Source: Magnaporthiopsis rhizophila
Lineage: Eukaryota > Ascomycota > Sordariomycetes > Magnaporthales > Magnaporthaceae
Length of the DNA stretch: 64,000 bases
Direction: 5' to 3'
Assembly (NCBI GenBank): GCA_003049465.1
Contig: PYSS01000076.1
Coordinates: 124,001-188,000 of the forward strand
Under the pieces are notes generated by a model. That model saw nothing but the letters and a program-made list of their open reading frames with translations. It was not told the origin of the DNA and did not search any database. The position numbers were made by a program, and so were the translations under genes. Below are positions 37,696 through 48,859 of the stretch, piece after piece (the stretch's first letter is position 1; each line of letters opens with the position of its first letter).

Positions 37696-37895
37696 AAAAA
37701 AACGAAAAAAAATAACAGCTAAAAGTTTTTTGCAATAAAGGATTTTTTGGCAAAACTGTATTTTTGCACCCGACCAAATATTTTGTTAAAAAAAAGGGGA
37801 ACGGGAGATAGTAAAAAAGGAAAATACTTGTTATTGATAAAAGGATAAAACTGCAAGTATGGCCAAAGGAATTTGGCCTAAAAAGGGAAACCTAA

Positions 37896-38389
37896 TATTA
37901 CGATTATAGCTGGCAAAAGGCAGAAGGGTTAGGGTTAACCCCCAGCATAATGCTTTTACCCCGCAATTATAAAAGCTAAAGGTTAAATAATTAAGGCCAG
38001 AACGGTACAAAGGGTTATATAACCAGGTATTTATCTAATCAGGATTTATGGATTTGTAATAGAGCAACAGATCCAAAAATTTGTAAATCTGTATCAGAGT
38101 AACAGATTTAAAGATCTGTGGATCTGTAACAGAGCAATAAATCCAAAAAAACATGGTACAAAAGGGTTACGGATATATAAAGGTAAAAGTTTCCTATTGT
38201 ATCGGATAATTTTTAACTGAGGCTTTGGCATCAGTTAATCTAAATTAGTTCCAAAGCAACCCCTTGGGCAAATAATCGAAACCTTTGTTATTATTCCAGT
38301 TTCCCAGCACAAGCGATCTTGTGAAGATCATACTGCTCAGCACCTTTCCTAGCGTACCCTACCCTAGGAGCAGAGAACCGTTTGTAACA
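37896..38389 (+). repeat. 3' LTR of chromovirus B
   Basis: 494 bases, TATTACGATT...TTTGTAACA, same length as the 5' LTR. RIP has hit the two LTRs at different sites: the 3' end here (GGAGCAGAGAACCG) is less changed than the 5' copy. Confidence 0.92.
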
Positions 38390-38728
38390 TAATATCCATT
38401 TATACCGCCAAATTTCAGCAATTTATTAATAAATTTAACTAAATAAAAAATACCAAAATATTTCAATTTTATTATGGATTAAAAAATAATATAAAAAATA
38501 AATTAGCCAAAAAAGCAAAACCCAAAAATTTTGTTAATTATATTATTAAAACCATTTGTATTAGTAACAAATTATATAAATGATATTTGGAAAAAAAAGT
38601 TTAATAATCCCAGCCAGTATAATAAAATAATAAAATAAACCAAAAAAAAGCCAAATAATAATAATTCATTATGTATAAAATATATTTAAAACTTATAAAT
38701 TTATTTGTAAAAGCTATATATCCCCAAT
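38390..38728 (+). pseudogene. gag of split chromovirus (element A), 3' part
   Basis: Continues the gag interrupted at 31125: FQQFINKFN, then KNTKIFQFYYGLKNNIKNKL and NYIIKTICISNKLYK. Compare FQQLVNKLN...IIQFYQGLKNNVKNKLF in element B. It ends at 38728, where a copia LTR begins; the rest of element A is missing from the window. Confidence 0.68.
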
Positions 38729-40049
38729 TATTGGCAGGAGAGGGTTTCTCCTGTTCAATCGGCTCGGAGATCTCCAAAAGGGGTGAACAACGATCTTTAT
38801 AATCTGGGGAAATCCTATTATTATGCACACGGAGAAAGGAATCTATCTGCCTAAAAAAAGGCAAAGGACTGCCCTTTTATCTGCGCGGAGGCAATCGCCC
38901 AAAAGGCGATCCGCCGCTTTAGCTGTACAGGCCGGTTGGCCTATGCAAAATCCAAAAGGGCCCAAAAGGTCCCTCTATTCCGTTCTCCTTTTCCGGATCG
39001 CACACGCACAAAATGCCTATTTTAACACCGGCAATTCTTTTTTTCGTGCGCGGGTATCCCGGTGTTTTATGCCCATAATATAATAGGTTTATCCCGGAAA
39101 TTATAGGGATTTCCGGAGGCCTTAACGGAGGGATTTTTATAAAAGAAATGCCAGATCCGGTAATCCGGTCTTTTAATAAAGGAAATAGCCGAATCTGGTG
39201 ATTCGGAACGTTTATTTAAAAAAGGGAGCACCCTCGGTGGGCCGGTAACTAAAGCAAAAGGAAAATAAGCGCTTTGGAAGGGTATTCCTATATTTTGGAA
39301 ATATTGAACTATTAAGCCAAAAAATAATAAAAAGGAAGTGGTGCAGGTACGGGTTTTTACACAGTGAAAAACTATTTAGCAGATTATTTTAATAAAAAAT
39401 AATATTAATAATCGTTTTTATAATTTTAAAGGTAAGGTTTGCACTTATATAAAAGCATTTTGTCCGCCCCGTTTGTAATCCGGCCAATTTGTACCGGTAA
39501 ATTTTATTTGTTAACCTGTTTTTTTATGCCCTATTTGTATGCACCTTATTATTTAGGATCCCGATCAGTTAATTATTACTTTATTAATTATTATTTTTCT
39601 TTCCCTTTTTTTTTCTCTTTGCCTTTTTTTGTTTTTATAGCCAAAATAACTGGTAAAAAAAAGAAATTATTAAATTTTACCCGGTTATACAAAAATTATC
39701 GTTTTTAAAATTTGGGCCCGATTGATAATCTTTTATCAAATAGGAACAAATTTAAAATTATCGCTTATAACGGTCAAATTAAAAAATGAGCTAGTTTTTT
39801 GCAAAATTTGGCTGTACCAATATTTTCTGCTTAATTAAACAATTCCCAAATCGGTGCCGATATTATTAGCACATTAATATTTTGTTTCGAAAAAACCAAA
39901 CATGCTTAAATTTTAAATAAGCTATTTTTTGCTCCGGTTCCGAATCCTAATCCTATTCCAACCGAAAATCTCAAATACAATCCTGCAACTGGCCCTTTTG
40001 AAATTATCAATCCTTTTTTAATTAATCCGGATAATATTACAAATTTTAC
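38729..40049 (-). mobile_element. Truncated copia copy (LTR plus about 1 kb)
   Basis: Bases 38729-39027 are a third 299-base copia LTR. The following sequence parallels 20760-21783 of the full copia element and then breaks off at 40049/40050, where Harbinger sequence begins. It is less AT-rich than the full copy. Confidence 0.8.
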
Positions 40050-41842
40050 TTAAGAGCAATCCAATGGTGGTTGTAATATATGGATCTGATTATTTTTTCC
40101 CACTCCAAACCTGCCGATTTTATTATAATATTCCTGGCCTGCTACCCTAATTTAATTAATCTTTTTCCCGAACCAATGATCCAATCTATAAGCGGCCACC
40201 TTTTTCCAATTCCTTTCGATAAAACGATTTCAATGCAGGTTATTTCGATTCTGTATAACCTTTATAGGCCTGATAATTGTCCCATAATTTGCCGGTTATT
40301 AAGGTTTTGTACTAGGCCCAAAACCCCAATATTATACCAATCTGCCTATTTTAAGCCACAGCTTTCCTCCAAACCTAACACTTTTCAAAGGCATTTTTTC
40401 GATTAGTTATAGCTTGTTTGGGACCGGAATAAAATGCTAAAAATGCCCCGGATTCGCTTTTCAAAATAAAATTATGCAGGGCCGTAACCGCCAGTACAAT
40501 ATCGATTTGCATGCAGAAAAGATAATCCGGCCCTATACCCCTGATAATTTTCCAGCAACCTTTAAGCTCACCGAAAAACCTTTTAATCCGCACGCGTATT
40601 TTGGCATAATGCAGGTTAAAAAGCTTCTCCGGTATCTCCGGCCGTACAAAACCCTGTTCCTATAAATAATATCTTATAACCGGGTAAAAAATAATTATCC
40701 CCTGCCCTAAGCCAAAACCCGCATCCCCAAAGTAAAAATAGCCTTTTGGGATCAAAAAACCGCATTAACAAGCCTTTTTAAATATTTGGGAGTTGTGTAC
40801 TGAACCTTTTGTGCCTGCCAGGACAAAAACGAACCGCCCACCGTGATTTATAACCGCCAAAACGTTTTGTGCAATCCCCCCCTTGCAACTCCTCCAAGCA
40901 ATCCCTTTTTCCGCCCTAACTTTAGCATTAATTAAGGTCCTGTTAACGGCTCCCAAGCACCCAGCAAAAGCCTCCCGGACCTTTTAACGCCTGGAATCTG
41001 GCCAGAAAACGTCGGATAACCCTGGCAATGTTACAAACGCACGGTGGAGGTGCATCAGGGCTTGTAGTACCTTATGGAAATACCGGCTTATAATGTTCGG
41101 GCTACGCCCAAAAAGGTGGGCCGTGGCCCGGAGGGAGGCGCCCTGCCCACAAATATATAAAAAAAAGCAACTTTCTCGGCAAAAAAGATACTTTTCGTTC
41201 CCATAAGCATTATGTTTATATTTAACCAGTTATAAAGGCTTAGAAAAATATGTTGGTCAACCCGGAAAAGCTCCTGGAAGGCCTGCCCGGCCTCTAATCT
41301 TTGCCAGTATCATAAAAGGGTGCCACCGGAAAAAATTATCGTATGCACGGTTTGTAAACCTCCGCCGCAATTAAAAGGGGCATTGGCTTCAATAATATAT
41401 ATAATATGCATATAAAAAAGGAAAAGAACACGGACTTTGCGCCGCATTAAAGCTTGGGAAAAGACCAATGAAATAGGTATTAAATAAAGCAAAAAAAAAA
41501 AACGAGTTAAACGGTATATTTAATATCCTTAACAGATAAAAATTGCGGCTAGAATTGACAAGTTATTTACCCCTATTGCATCGACTTGATCTGGATCCCC
41601 CTCTTTTATATCCGGCGGCCGGCCTCGAGCCGGATCAAGGATCACACGTGGTTTATAAGGGCCGCATTTACGGGACAGGTTAACCTGGTCAAATAAGTAC
41701 TTCTAGCGGGTTTAGAGCTATATTTATTAAGCTTTTTACTAGGGCCAGGGAGCCCCTGGCACGGATCCATAAACAGAAAAACAAGCAGTTGTTAAAATTA
41801 GTATGGAAAAAACAAAAAACAGGCGTAGTCTGGGACAGGCCC
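40050..41842 (-). mobile_element. PIF/Harbinger transposon copy 2, right part
   Basis: Bases 40055-40451 match 19312-19710, 40452-40730 match 20193-20460, and 40730-41704 match 29164-30144, so the blocks are colinear with copy 1 without its insertions. It ends in the terminal inverted repeat CTGGGACAGGCCC at 41830-41842, followed by TTA (the TWA target type). The left half, with the Myb-like ORF, is missing. Confidence 0.78.
40452..41510 (-). pseudogene. Harbinger transposase (DDE_4/HARBI1-like), RIP-damaged
   Basis: The minus strand reads EKVAFFYIFVGRAPPSG (helical N-terminal part), then GAVNRTLINAKV...AWRSCKGGIAQNVLAV, FVFVLAGTKGSVHNSQIF, and FFGELKGCWKIIRGI...ALHNFI. Family members have GAIDGTHI and GSAHDSR: both Asp residues are Asn here, as G-to-A damage predicts. 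The frame is also broken by stops. It would have cut and pasted the transposon; it cannot now. Confidence 0.78.
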
Positions 41843-41845
41843 TTA
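41830..41845 (-). repeat. Right Harbinger inverted repeat end and TTA flank
   Basis: CTGGGACAGGCCC is the exact inverse of 17105-17117. The next three bases, TTA, fit the Harbinger target and, read on the minus strand, are the TAA stop codon of the RelA/SpoT ORF. Confidence 0.75.
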
Positions 41846-42745
41846 CTCGAACAGTTTGCTCAGCTGCTCTGCAGGGCCCCCTTGGTCGCCGGTTTTAGCT
41901 CTCGTTTTGCCATCCTCAATACCCTTTATAATATTGCTAAGGATTATGTCGGATTCTTGTATGAAACTGGATAAAAGATTACGGGTCCTAGCTACTTCGG
42001 CATCCCCGTCTCCTTGTTGGATGCCTCGCATTTGAAAAGGCAGCCTCAGCCTGTGCTCCACAAGTTGCTGAATGGACAGCGTGAGGCTTTTTGCATCACC
42101 GTGCAGCCGGTCCAGCGCCACTTCGTCGGTTTTGGTAAAGGGCCCGTAGGCGCCCTTGTACAAAAAAGGATGGTTGAATATGTTAAACAGGTGCTCGGCC
42201 AGGCCCGTGAGCTGCACTTCAAAGGTCACATCGCGATATTGCCCGGTTCGGTGGCTAAGGCAATAATTAAGGGTCTCATAAGCGCCAAACTCAAACCTCT
42301 TCCATTTCCGGCCAACCTCGCGATCGGGCGAAAAATAGATAGGCTCGCCCTGCTGCGAGAAGGTCCGCTCGATAAACTCCTTAGCTTTAATACGCTGGTA
42401 TCGGAATGGCACAACGATCCTTAGCCCGACTAAGTCGTGTATATGGCGCAGCACCTTATCCAAGCTTTCGAATCGCTTTCCCTTGTTTTTGGCGAGATGA
42501 TTATCGCGTCGGCGAAAGAATTTATCGATAAACTCGGCCTTTTTAATTTGCGCGGAAAGCCCAGCATAAATACCTTCATTTATGAGACCTTTCTTTAACA
42601 GCTCCTTAAGCCCTTCTATTATCCTTTTGTAATTACTTTGCACGGCGGGCCAGATATTGTTGATAAACGCCCCCCTTAGAAGCTTACTCCTCGCTTTTGG
42701 CTCGTCCACGTTTGGCACCTGCTGGTTTTTGATCAAGCCGTCCAT
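41843..42745 (-). CDS. RelA/SpoT-domain (alarmone synthetase-like) protein
   Basis: An open frame of 300 residues starting at ATG 42745; an in-frame GTG six codons upstream is not a eukaryotic start. After a helical N-terminal region (SNYKRIIEGLKELLKKGL, residues about 35-60), the RelA/SpoT nucleotidyltransferase core follows: a basic RRRDNHLAKNKGKRFESLDK segment, HDLVGLRIVVPF (family D-x-x-G-x-R), a FGAYETLNYCLS block, and FEVQLTGLAEHLFN (family E-x-Q-x-x-T...H). The core resembles (p)ppGpp synthetases, not the HD hydrolase, which is absent. It has no stops and near-50% GC inside a very AT-rich island, so it escaped RIP. The stop TAA is the three bases next to the Harbinger end, so its 3' region is displaced. 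Enzyme activity is inferred from the fold only. Further N-terminal exons are possible. Confidence 0.78.
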   Translation of the reverse strand: MDGLIKNQQVPNVDEPKARSKLLRGAFINNIWPAVQSNYKRIIEGLKELLKKGLINEGIYAGLSAQIKKAEFIDKFFRRRDNHLAKNKGKRFESLDKVLRHIHDLVGLRIVVPFRYQRIKAKEFIERTFSQQGEPIYFSPDREVGRKWKRFEFGAYETLNYCLSHRTGQYRDVTFEVQLTGLAEHLFNIFNHPFLYKGAYGPFTKTDEVALDRLHGDAKSLTLSIQQLVEHRLRLPFQMRGIQQGDGDAEVARTRNLLSSFIQESDIILSNIIKGIEDGKTRAKTGDQGGPAEQLSKLFE

Positions 42746-43131
42746 TTTTGCTCGAAATTGCACTGTTACTGCCGAGGGTTAAAACGATATGCATGCGGAT
42801 TTAGTCGGCGCATAAATTTTAAAGCAAAATCGCTTATCTCTTTAAAAAGCGGCTTGAAATAAGCTGCCCTCGATCGGTGGAGGAAATTCCGCGCAAAATA
42901 ACTGCTCCGGGGGCGGGTCCCCATTTGCCTAAGCTGGCCCTTAAGATTCGCATTCCATTGTGATTTTGCCTTGCATCCATCCATCGAAACAAAATCTGAA
43001 GGATCATGATAGTACCGGGACTGGATTTATATTGCTTTGCATCTAATGTGCACGAATAATGGTGATGCTATAATAATTGGAAGAAGAATTGCAATAATTA
43101 AGGAAGATTGTGTGCAAGCTGGGGAGGGAGG
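42746..43131. other. Upstream flank of RelA/SpoT gene, not RIP-damaged
   Basis: Moderate-GC sequence holding a 72-codon minus-strand frame (42984-42766) in a different phase from the RelA/SpoT ORF. It could be an upstream exon but no clear intron joins them. It ends at the chromovirus C left LTR. Confidence 0.4.
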
Positions 43132-43612
43132 TGTTACAAACGGTTCTCTGCTCCTAGGGTAGGGTATATTAGGAGAGGTGCTAAGCAGTATGGTTTTTAC
43201 AAGGTTGCTTATGCTAAAAACTGGGGTGGTAACAAAAGTTTCGATTATTTGCCCAAAGGAATGCCTTGGAGCTAATTTAAATTGATTGATACCAAAGCCT
43301 CAGTTAAAAACTATTTAATATAATAGGAAACCTTTGCCTTATATATCCGTGATTTTCCTGTGCCAAATTTGTGTTATATTTATTATGAATAATATATAGT
43401 AATTGCACCGATCGCACATATCAACCTGGTGTTAATTGTAATATATTTATCCCCGATATATTACGCTTATTGCTAATCTTGGCGGTTATATAACCTTTTT
43501 TATTAGCATAGCTTTGGTTATTTGGCCCCTGGCTTTTATAATTGCGGGATAAAGGTATTTTGCTAGGGGTTAGCCCCAGCCTTTCTATTTTTTGCCAGCT
43601 ATAATTATAACA
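43132..43612 (-). repeat. 3' LTR of chromovirus C
   Basis: 481 bases, TGTTACAAACGG...ATTATAACA on the plus strand. Confidence 0.92.
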
Positions 43613-43889
43613 TTAGGTTTTCCTTTTTAGGCCAAATTTTTTTGGCCAAAGCTTATAGTTTTGTTTTTTTGTTAATAGTAAATATTTTTTTTTTTCACCA
43701 TTTTCCGTCCCCTTTTTTTTAACAAAATATTTGGTCGGGTGCAGAAATAAAAGTTTCCTGATATCCGTTCGATAACTCGTTAAAATATCCTTTTTTTTTT
43801 TATTTTTTAATTTTTTTCCACAATACCTTTTTGTTTTATTTGCAAAGCTATCGGCCTTTTTTCCTGCCAGGTATTTCCGAAAAACTTTT

Positions 43890-44262
43890 TTTGTTACGCT
43901 AAATATATTCGTTTGGGGCGCGCCCGGTACAATATCCTAGGGATTTTTTCCAGCCAGCTGCAAAAAATTGCCGAGTAATATTTTAGGCTTGATATTAAAC
44001 TTGCGGCAACCGAAAGGTTTCGTTAATAAATTAAAAAATTAATACATGCTAAAAATAACCGCATTTTGCGGCTATATATTTAAAAAAATTTGTGGTTTAA
44101 ACGGATAATATGTACTGTGCATTGTGAAATTAACAGTATTAAAAAACTGGAGCAGGTTAAGCAAAAAAAGGCCGGAAAGGCGATTGCACAGGCTTTTGTT
44201 ACACTTTTAAACCTGCTGGTTCCCGATTTTCCTTTATTATTTCCAAGCTAGGCCAATTATAA
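43890..44262 (+). pseudogene. Antisense coiled-coil ORF remnant in chromovirus C
   Basis: Opposite to pol, the plus strand reads IKKLEQVKQKKAGKAIAQAF and LLNLLVPDFPLLFPS at 44140-44260. This matches the antisense frames of chromoviruses B and D at the same place. Confidence 0.4.
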
Positions 44263-44369
44263 GGCCAATTCTAACCTTAATTTGTTAGCCCTGCTTTAAT
44301 CAGGTAAATTATTTTGGTACCAGTATTCCGAGCCGAAATTTAAATTTTGGCATTAGTATTAATTTTTTT

Positions 44370-44560
44370 CCAAAAATTTTCCGCCGGTACTTTTCGAAAG
44401 CTTTTGGTGCACCCTTTAAATTTGTTTTTTTTTCCCAAATATTTTTTTTAATTCCGTACCCTGCTTATTTAACCAAATAATGTTTGGTTTTATTAATAAT
44501 ATTTTTGTCCAAAATTTTTTCGATTTTGTACTTTTGTTTTGGGTTAATTTTTATTAATTT
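44370..44560 (-). pseudogene. Chromodomain remnant, chromovirus C
   Basis: Sequence parallels the chromodomain block of chromovirus B (37020-37190) in inverse orientation, with stops. It marks the C-terminal end of the integrase. Confidence 0.5.
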
Positions 44561-44899
44561 GTTACTTTTAAACCCTAATAGTGCTGGTTTAAATAAATCG
44601 ATATAAAAAATCGGATAATTGTGTATGGTTGGTAATAATTAAAGTTTATAATTAATATCGGAAATTTTTCTCAGAATTTTGAACGGTCCCAATTTTTTAT
44701 GGTTTAATTTATTATTTAATTATTTTATTTTGATATTATATTAAAAAAGATAAATATTATCCTTTTTTTTAAAAATCGGTTCCTTGATTTTTTTTTTGTT
44801 AGCCTGTATAAATATGCATTATTGCAATTTTTTTAGCTTTATCTGGAGGTTTTTATGCAGCTTGGTGAGCTTTTTTACCTGTATTTCCGCTACTGGGGC

Positions 44900-45740
44900 A
44901 TATGGGCCTGCCCTGGGCTTTTTATACACCGTAAATATAAATCTATAATTTGTATAAAACGGTATAATCCCCGTACTTTTATACATTAAACTGTTATACG
45001 CAAATTAAGCCATAAAAAATAATTATACCCAATTATTTTATTTATAATTAATAAAATAATATAAATATTATTTTATGGTTTGGTTTGTTCGTTTTATTTG
45101 CTTATCCATTTGCGGATAATAAACTGTAAAAAAGGCATGTTTTGCGCCTAAACTAGCAATAAGCTGCTTTCAAAATTTGCTATTAAACAGCTTATTTCGG
45201 TCCATAATTATACATTTTGGCGTTCCGTATTTTGCAATTATATTTTGGATAAAAATATAAACCAGTTTTATAATTTTTGCATTTTTCTTGAACGGTAAAT
45301 ATATGGTATATTTGATAAATCGGTCAATTATTACCATAATACTATTATACTGAACATTTATAAAGGGTTTTTTTGATTTGGATAGCCCTATAACAAAATC
45401 CATTATAACTTTTTGCCAAATTTTGCTAGGCGCTAATAAAGGCTAAAGTAATTTATAAGGTTTATATTTGCTTATTTTATTCTTTGCGCAGCTTTTATAA
45501 TCCTTAATTACCTTTTGTACCTTGGCGCAGGTTTTTATAAACCCGTGGTGCTATTGGAGTTTTTTTCAGGTTTTTGCAACCCTTTGGTATTTATTAGCTA
45601 TTTGGCTATAAATTTGTTGGATTTTTTTTAGGGTTTAGCTTTTTTATCGGGTTATTTTGGCCAACGCCCGCTGCACCGGGATCAGGGATCTGTTTGGTCC
45701 TTTGGCCAAAATTATGCATGTTTTTGGTGGTATATCCACC
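44900..45740 (-). pseudogene. Integrase of chromovirus C, broken
   Basis: The minus strand holds an open stretch, 45403-45170: MDFVIGLSKSKKPFINVQYN, SIMVIIDRFIKYTIYLPFKK, then YGTPKCIIMDRNKLFNSKF. Both catalytic core Asp (MDFV and MDR) are kept in this segment, unlike in chromovirus B. Stops lie on either side. Confidence 0.78.
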
Positions 45741-46199
45741 TAATGGTTTGGTCGATAATTTAAAGCATTCGTTTGGCCGTTTTTTGACCCTTTTCTGATC
45801 TCGATTCGGAGGTTATAATTTTAAAAGAACTGGCTTCATTAGATTTGTTTTTTGTTCAATATTTGGCTGGTGGTAAATTGTAACAGGTTTTTATAATCGG
45901 TGTATATTATAATTTAATGGTTGGTTTTGCACAAATATACCTTTTATTTTTCCAAAATTTTAATAATAACGAGAAACTTTTTATTATAAATCTGATAATT
46001 TAGCTTTGGTCCATTTAATTTTTGCAAAAAAAATACACAAAAGTGCAACCTTTTTTGGTTATTTTGTTATTCCAATTATCCTTTAATAGCAAAATTTAAT
46101 ATATTAATTTTAATTTCAAAGGGTTTTTCTGGGTTTGGTATTATTAGTACCGGTACTTGGATAATAGCTTTTTTTAGCAAATCGAAAGTTATTTATTTT

Positions 46200-46990
46200 T
46201 ATATCCCCCAATAGAACTGGGTATTATTTTTGGTAAAATCCGTAAATGGTATGGCTTTTTTGCTAAAATTTTGGATAAATCTTCGGTAAAAATTCAGGAA
46301 TCCCAAAAAGCCTCGCATTTTTTTAACTGTGGTGGGTACAGGCCAGTCTTTTATCGCCTGTACCTTTTTGGGTTCCATCCAAATTTTCCCTTATTTAATA
46401 ATAAACCCGAGAAAAATTACCTTTAAAAAATGCTATATATATTTGTCCGGGTTAACCAAAAATTTTGCATTTTGCAATTTTTGTAATATTTTGTGTATAT
46501 ATTGTTTATATTTTTCCAATATATTTGAAAAAATTAGAATATTATCCAGATATGCAAGGGCGAAAATATCGAGGTATTTTTGTAATACATGGTTAATTAT
46601 TTGCTGGAATATGGCTAATATATTGGTAAGCCCGAAAATTATTATTAATAATTCGAAAATTCCAAGCTTGGTCCGGAAAGCGGTTTTTTATTCATCTCTT
46701 TTTTTAATTTTTAACAGGCCATAAGCCTTGCATAAATTTAGGGTTATAAACCACCGGCTTTTCCTAAGCTTATTTTTAAATTTATCAATTAAAAGTAAAA
46801 AATACCGATTTTTTATTATTTTTTGATTTAACGGATAATAATCGATATATATCCGTTCTTTCCCGTTTTTTTTAAAAACAAATAAAATTTTATATTTTAT
46901 AAGGGAATCGAAAGGTTTGGTAAATCCCTTTCTGATTTTTTCCTTTAATTATTTTTATAATAGCTTTTTTTGCCAAGGATTTAATCGATA
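46200..46990 (-). pseudogene. Reverse transcriptase of chromovirus C, broken
   Basis: The minus strand matches the reverse transcriptase of B. The catalytic block reads YLDNILIFSNILEKYKQ, so only the second Asp is lost. The 131-codon plus-strand frame at 46329-46724 is its antisense shadow, as similar shadows in B and D show. Confidence 0.78.
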
Positions 46991-48859
46991 CAGCTTTTAG
47001 TATTTAAGCTGTGCTTCCGGTTTAAGCTTAATTTTATAATCAAACGGTCCGTATTCCGGCAATACCATTTCCAAATTTTTTTGGAACAACCTCCAATATT
47101 TATAATATTTTTTAGGAATATTTTTAAATCCATCCTTAATAATTTTTTGCTTGTTAGGTTTGTTTGCGTCCGTATTTATTAGTATTTTGGTTAATGCGGT
47201 TTGCTAAGGCTGATTGCCATATTTTGCCGCTATTACGGTTATCCTTTTTAGCGTTCGATTTTTATTATCTGGGGCCCGTAATTATTGGGCTTTTTTGCTA
47301 ATTAATAATAATTTTTTTTATTAGATTTATTCGGTAACCCAATTTATTAGGGGATTATACTTTTTGAGCTATAAAATACCTAAAATCAGGTTTTCCCCTC
47401 CTATATTTATAATATCCAGGATTATTTTGCAGGTTTTTCCCAAAAATTAAAATTTGAAATAATTAGTTTTAATATCGATTTTTCCTTTATTAAACGTAAT
47501 TAGCTCCTATTTTATTATTATAAAATTATATGGTTCCTTTTTTTAATATATTGGAATACTGTATCTTTTTACCGCTTTTGGCAAAAGATAGTTTTTTTGG
47601 GCTTCGCAATTAATCATAATTTTTATTTTTCGCCTTTTTTAATATATTGTTATCCTAATATATTTATACTGATCGGTGATCGTTATTGTTAAAGATTTTG
47701 CTAATTATTGCCCTACCTGTGCCCTATTTTTGGGTGAGCTTTTTAGTTTTTTGCTTGGGGTGCCTCCTTCCGGCCCCCGGCTATTTTTGCAAATCGGGCA
47801 AACCCGTTCGTCCAGATCCTCGTTTTTTCCTTTATATGTATTTTATATTCTGGTTTCCTGCATATCTAATATAAAAAAATTCCTGTTAAGCACATTATAA
47901 AATAGGCTGGCAATAGCTTAAAAATTGCTGCAAAATTTTTGTAACCCATTTTTGTTATTTATCATTTCGGAAGCTGGTATTCCTATTGTGGGTACTGCAT
48001 TGATTTTTTTCCTTTCCTTTATAAAAAGAAATTATGCTTTAGTTTTTTGGCTATATGCCACTTATAATTGTTATATAGGCATTTGGCCCAAAAAAGTTTA
48101 TTATAATGGCCTGTATTAAGGTCTATATTTTTGTGGTTTAGCGTATATAGCCGTGCTAACCATTGGTTTAGGTTCGGAATATTTTCGAATGGTGCCCTGT
48201 AATAGGTAACCAACTGGTTATTTTTTAACTAATCCAAAAGTTTCCTTTTATTATCCTGCGCCGGTTTTTTGCATATTAAACCGCTAATAAGTTTGGGCTG
48301 GTCCCAAAATTATTAATTTGTTTTCCGGAACCTGAGTAAAATATATATTTTTTGTATTTCTTTTTTGGTTATAGGGGGTTATTTTCCTATATCGATTAAT
48401 TATTAATCGAGTTTTTGCTGGAATTTTTTAAAATCGACCATATATTATTCCCTGCTGGGTTTTTTATCGTTAGGGTCCGTTTTCATAATTTTCCAGTATT
48501 TTATTAAATTCAGTTTTTTTTCCTGGGCTTATAGCTAATACGTTTGGCCTATAGGCGGTTCTATTTTTGTATTTATATTTGAGCTTTTTTCGAAATCGTT
48601 AACCGAAATGTTTGATACGTTTTTGCACCGGGCTAGCTTTTTAAATTTTTTATTATTACCCCGGGGTTGGCCAGTTCGTTATAATATAACAAACCATTAT
48701 TTAGGGTAATATTTTGTAACATTTTTATCGGAACGATAAGTTACACAGTTCTTGTTAAAATAATAAATCCAACTAAATAATGCTCCGAAATACAGGCTTT
48801 TTTTTGCTATTTATTTAATTGTTTTGGGAAAATTTGGGGTTATAAGCTAATGGTCCTTT

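Larger units (their letters stand above)
31126..38389 (+). mobile_element. Full-length Ty3/gypsy chromovirus B, nested in gag of element A, RIP-inactivated
   Basis: 7,264 bases with 494-base LTRs at 31126-31619 and 37896-38389. Flanks are CAATA (31121-31125) and TAATA (38390-38394), a 5-base duplication with one CpA-to-TpA change. Order on the plus strand is gag, protease region, reverse transcriptase, RNase H, integrase, chromodomain. All frames contain stops. Confidence 0.88.

Noticed and set aside
42766..42984. 72-codon ORF just upstream of RelA/SpoT
   Set aside because: Different phase and no clear donor/acceptor pair to join it; kept only as a possible upstream exon.
46329..46724. 131-codon plus-strand ORF, with relatives at 34833-35189 and 56907-57176
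   Set aside because: All three are exact antisense shadows of reverse transcriptase, which has recognisable motifs on the other strand.
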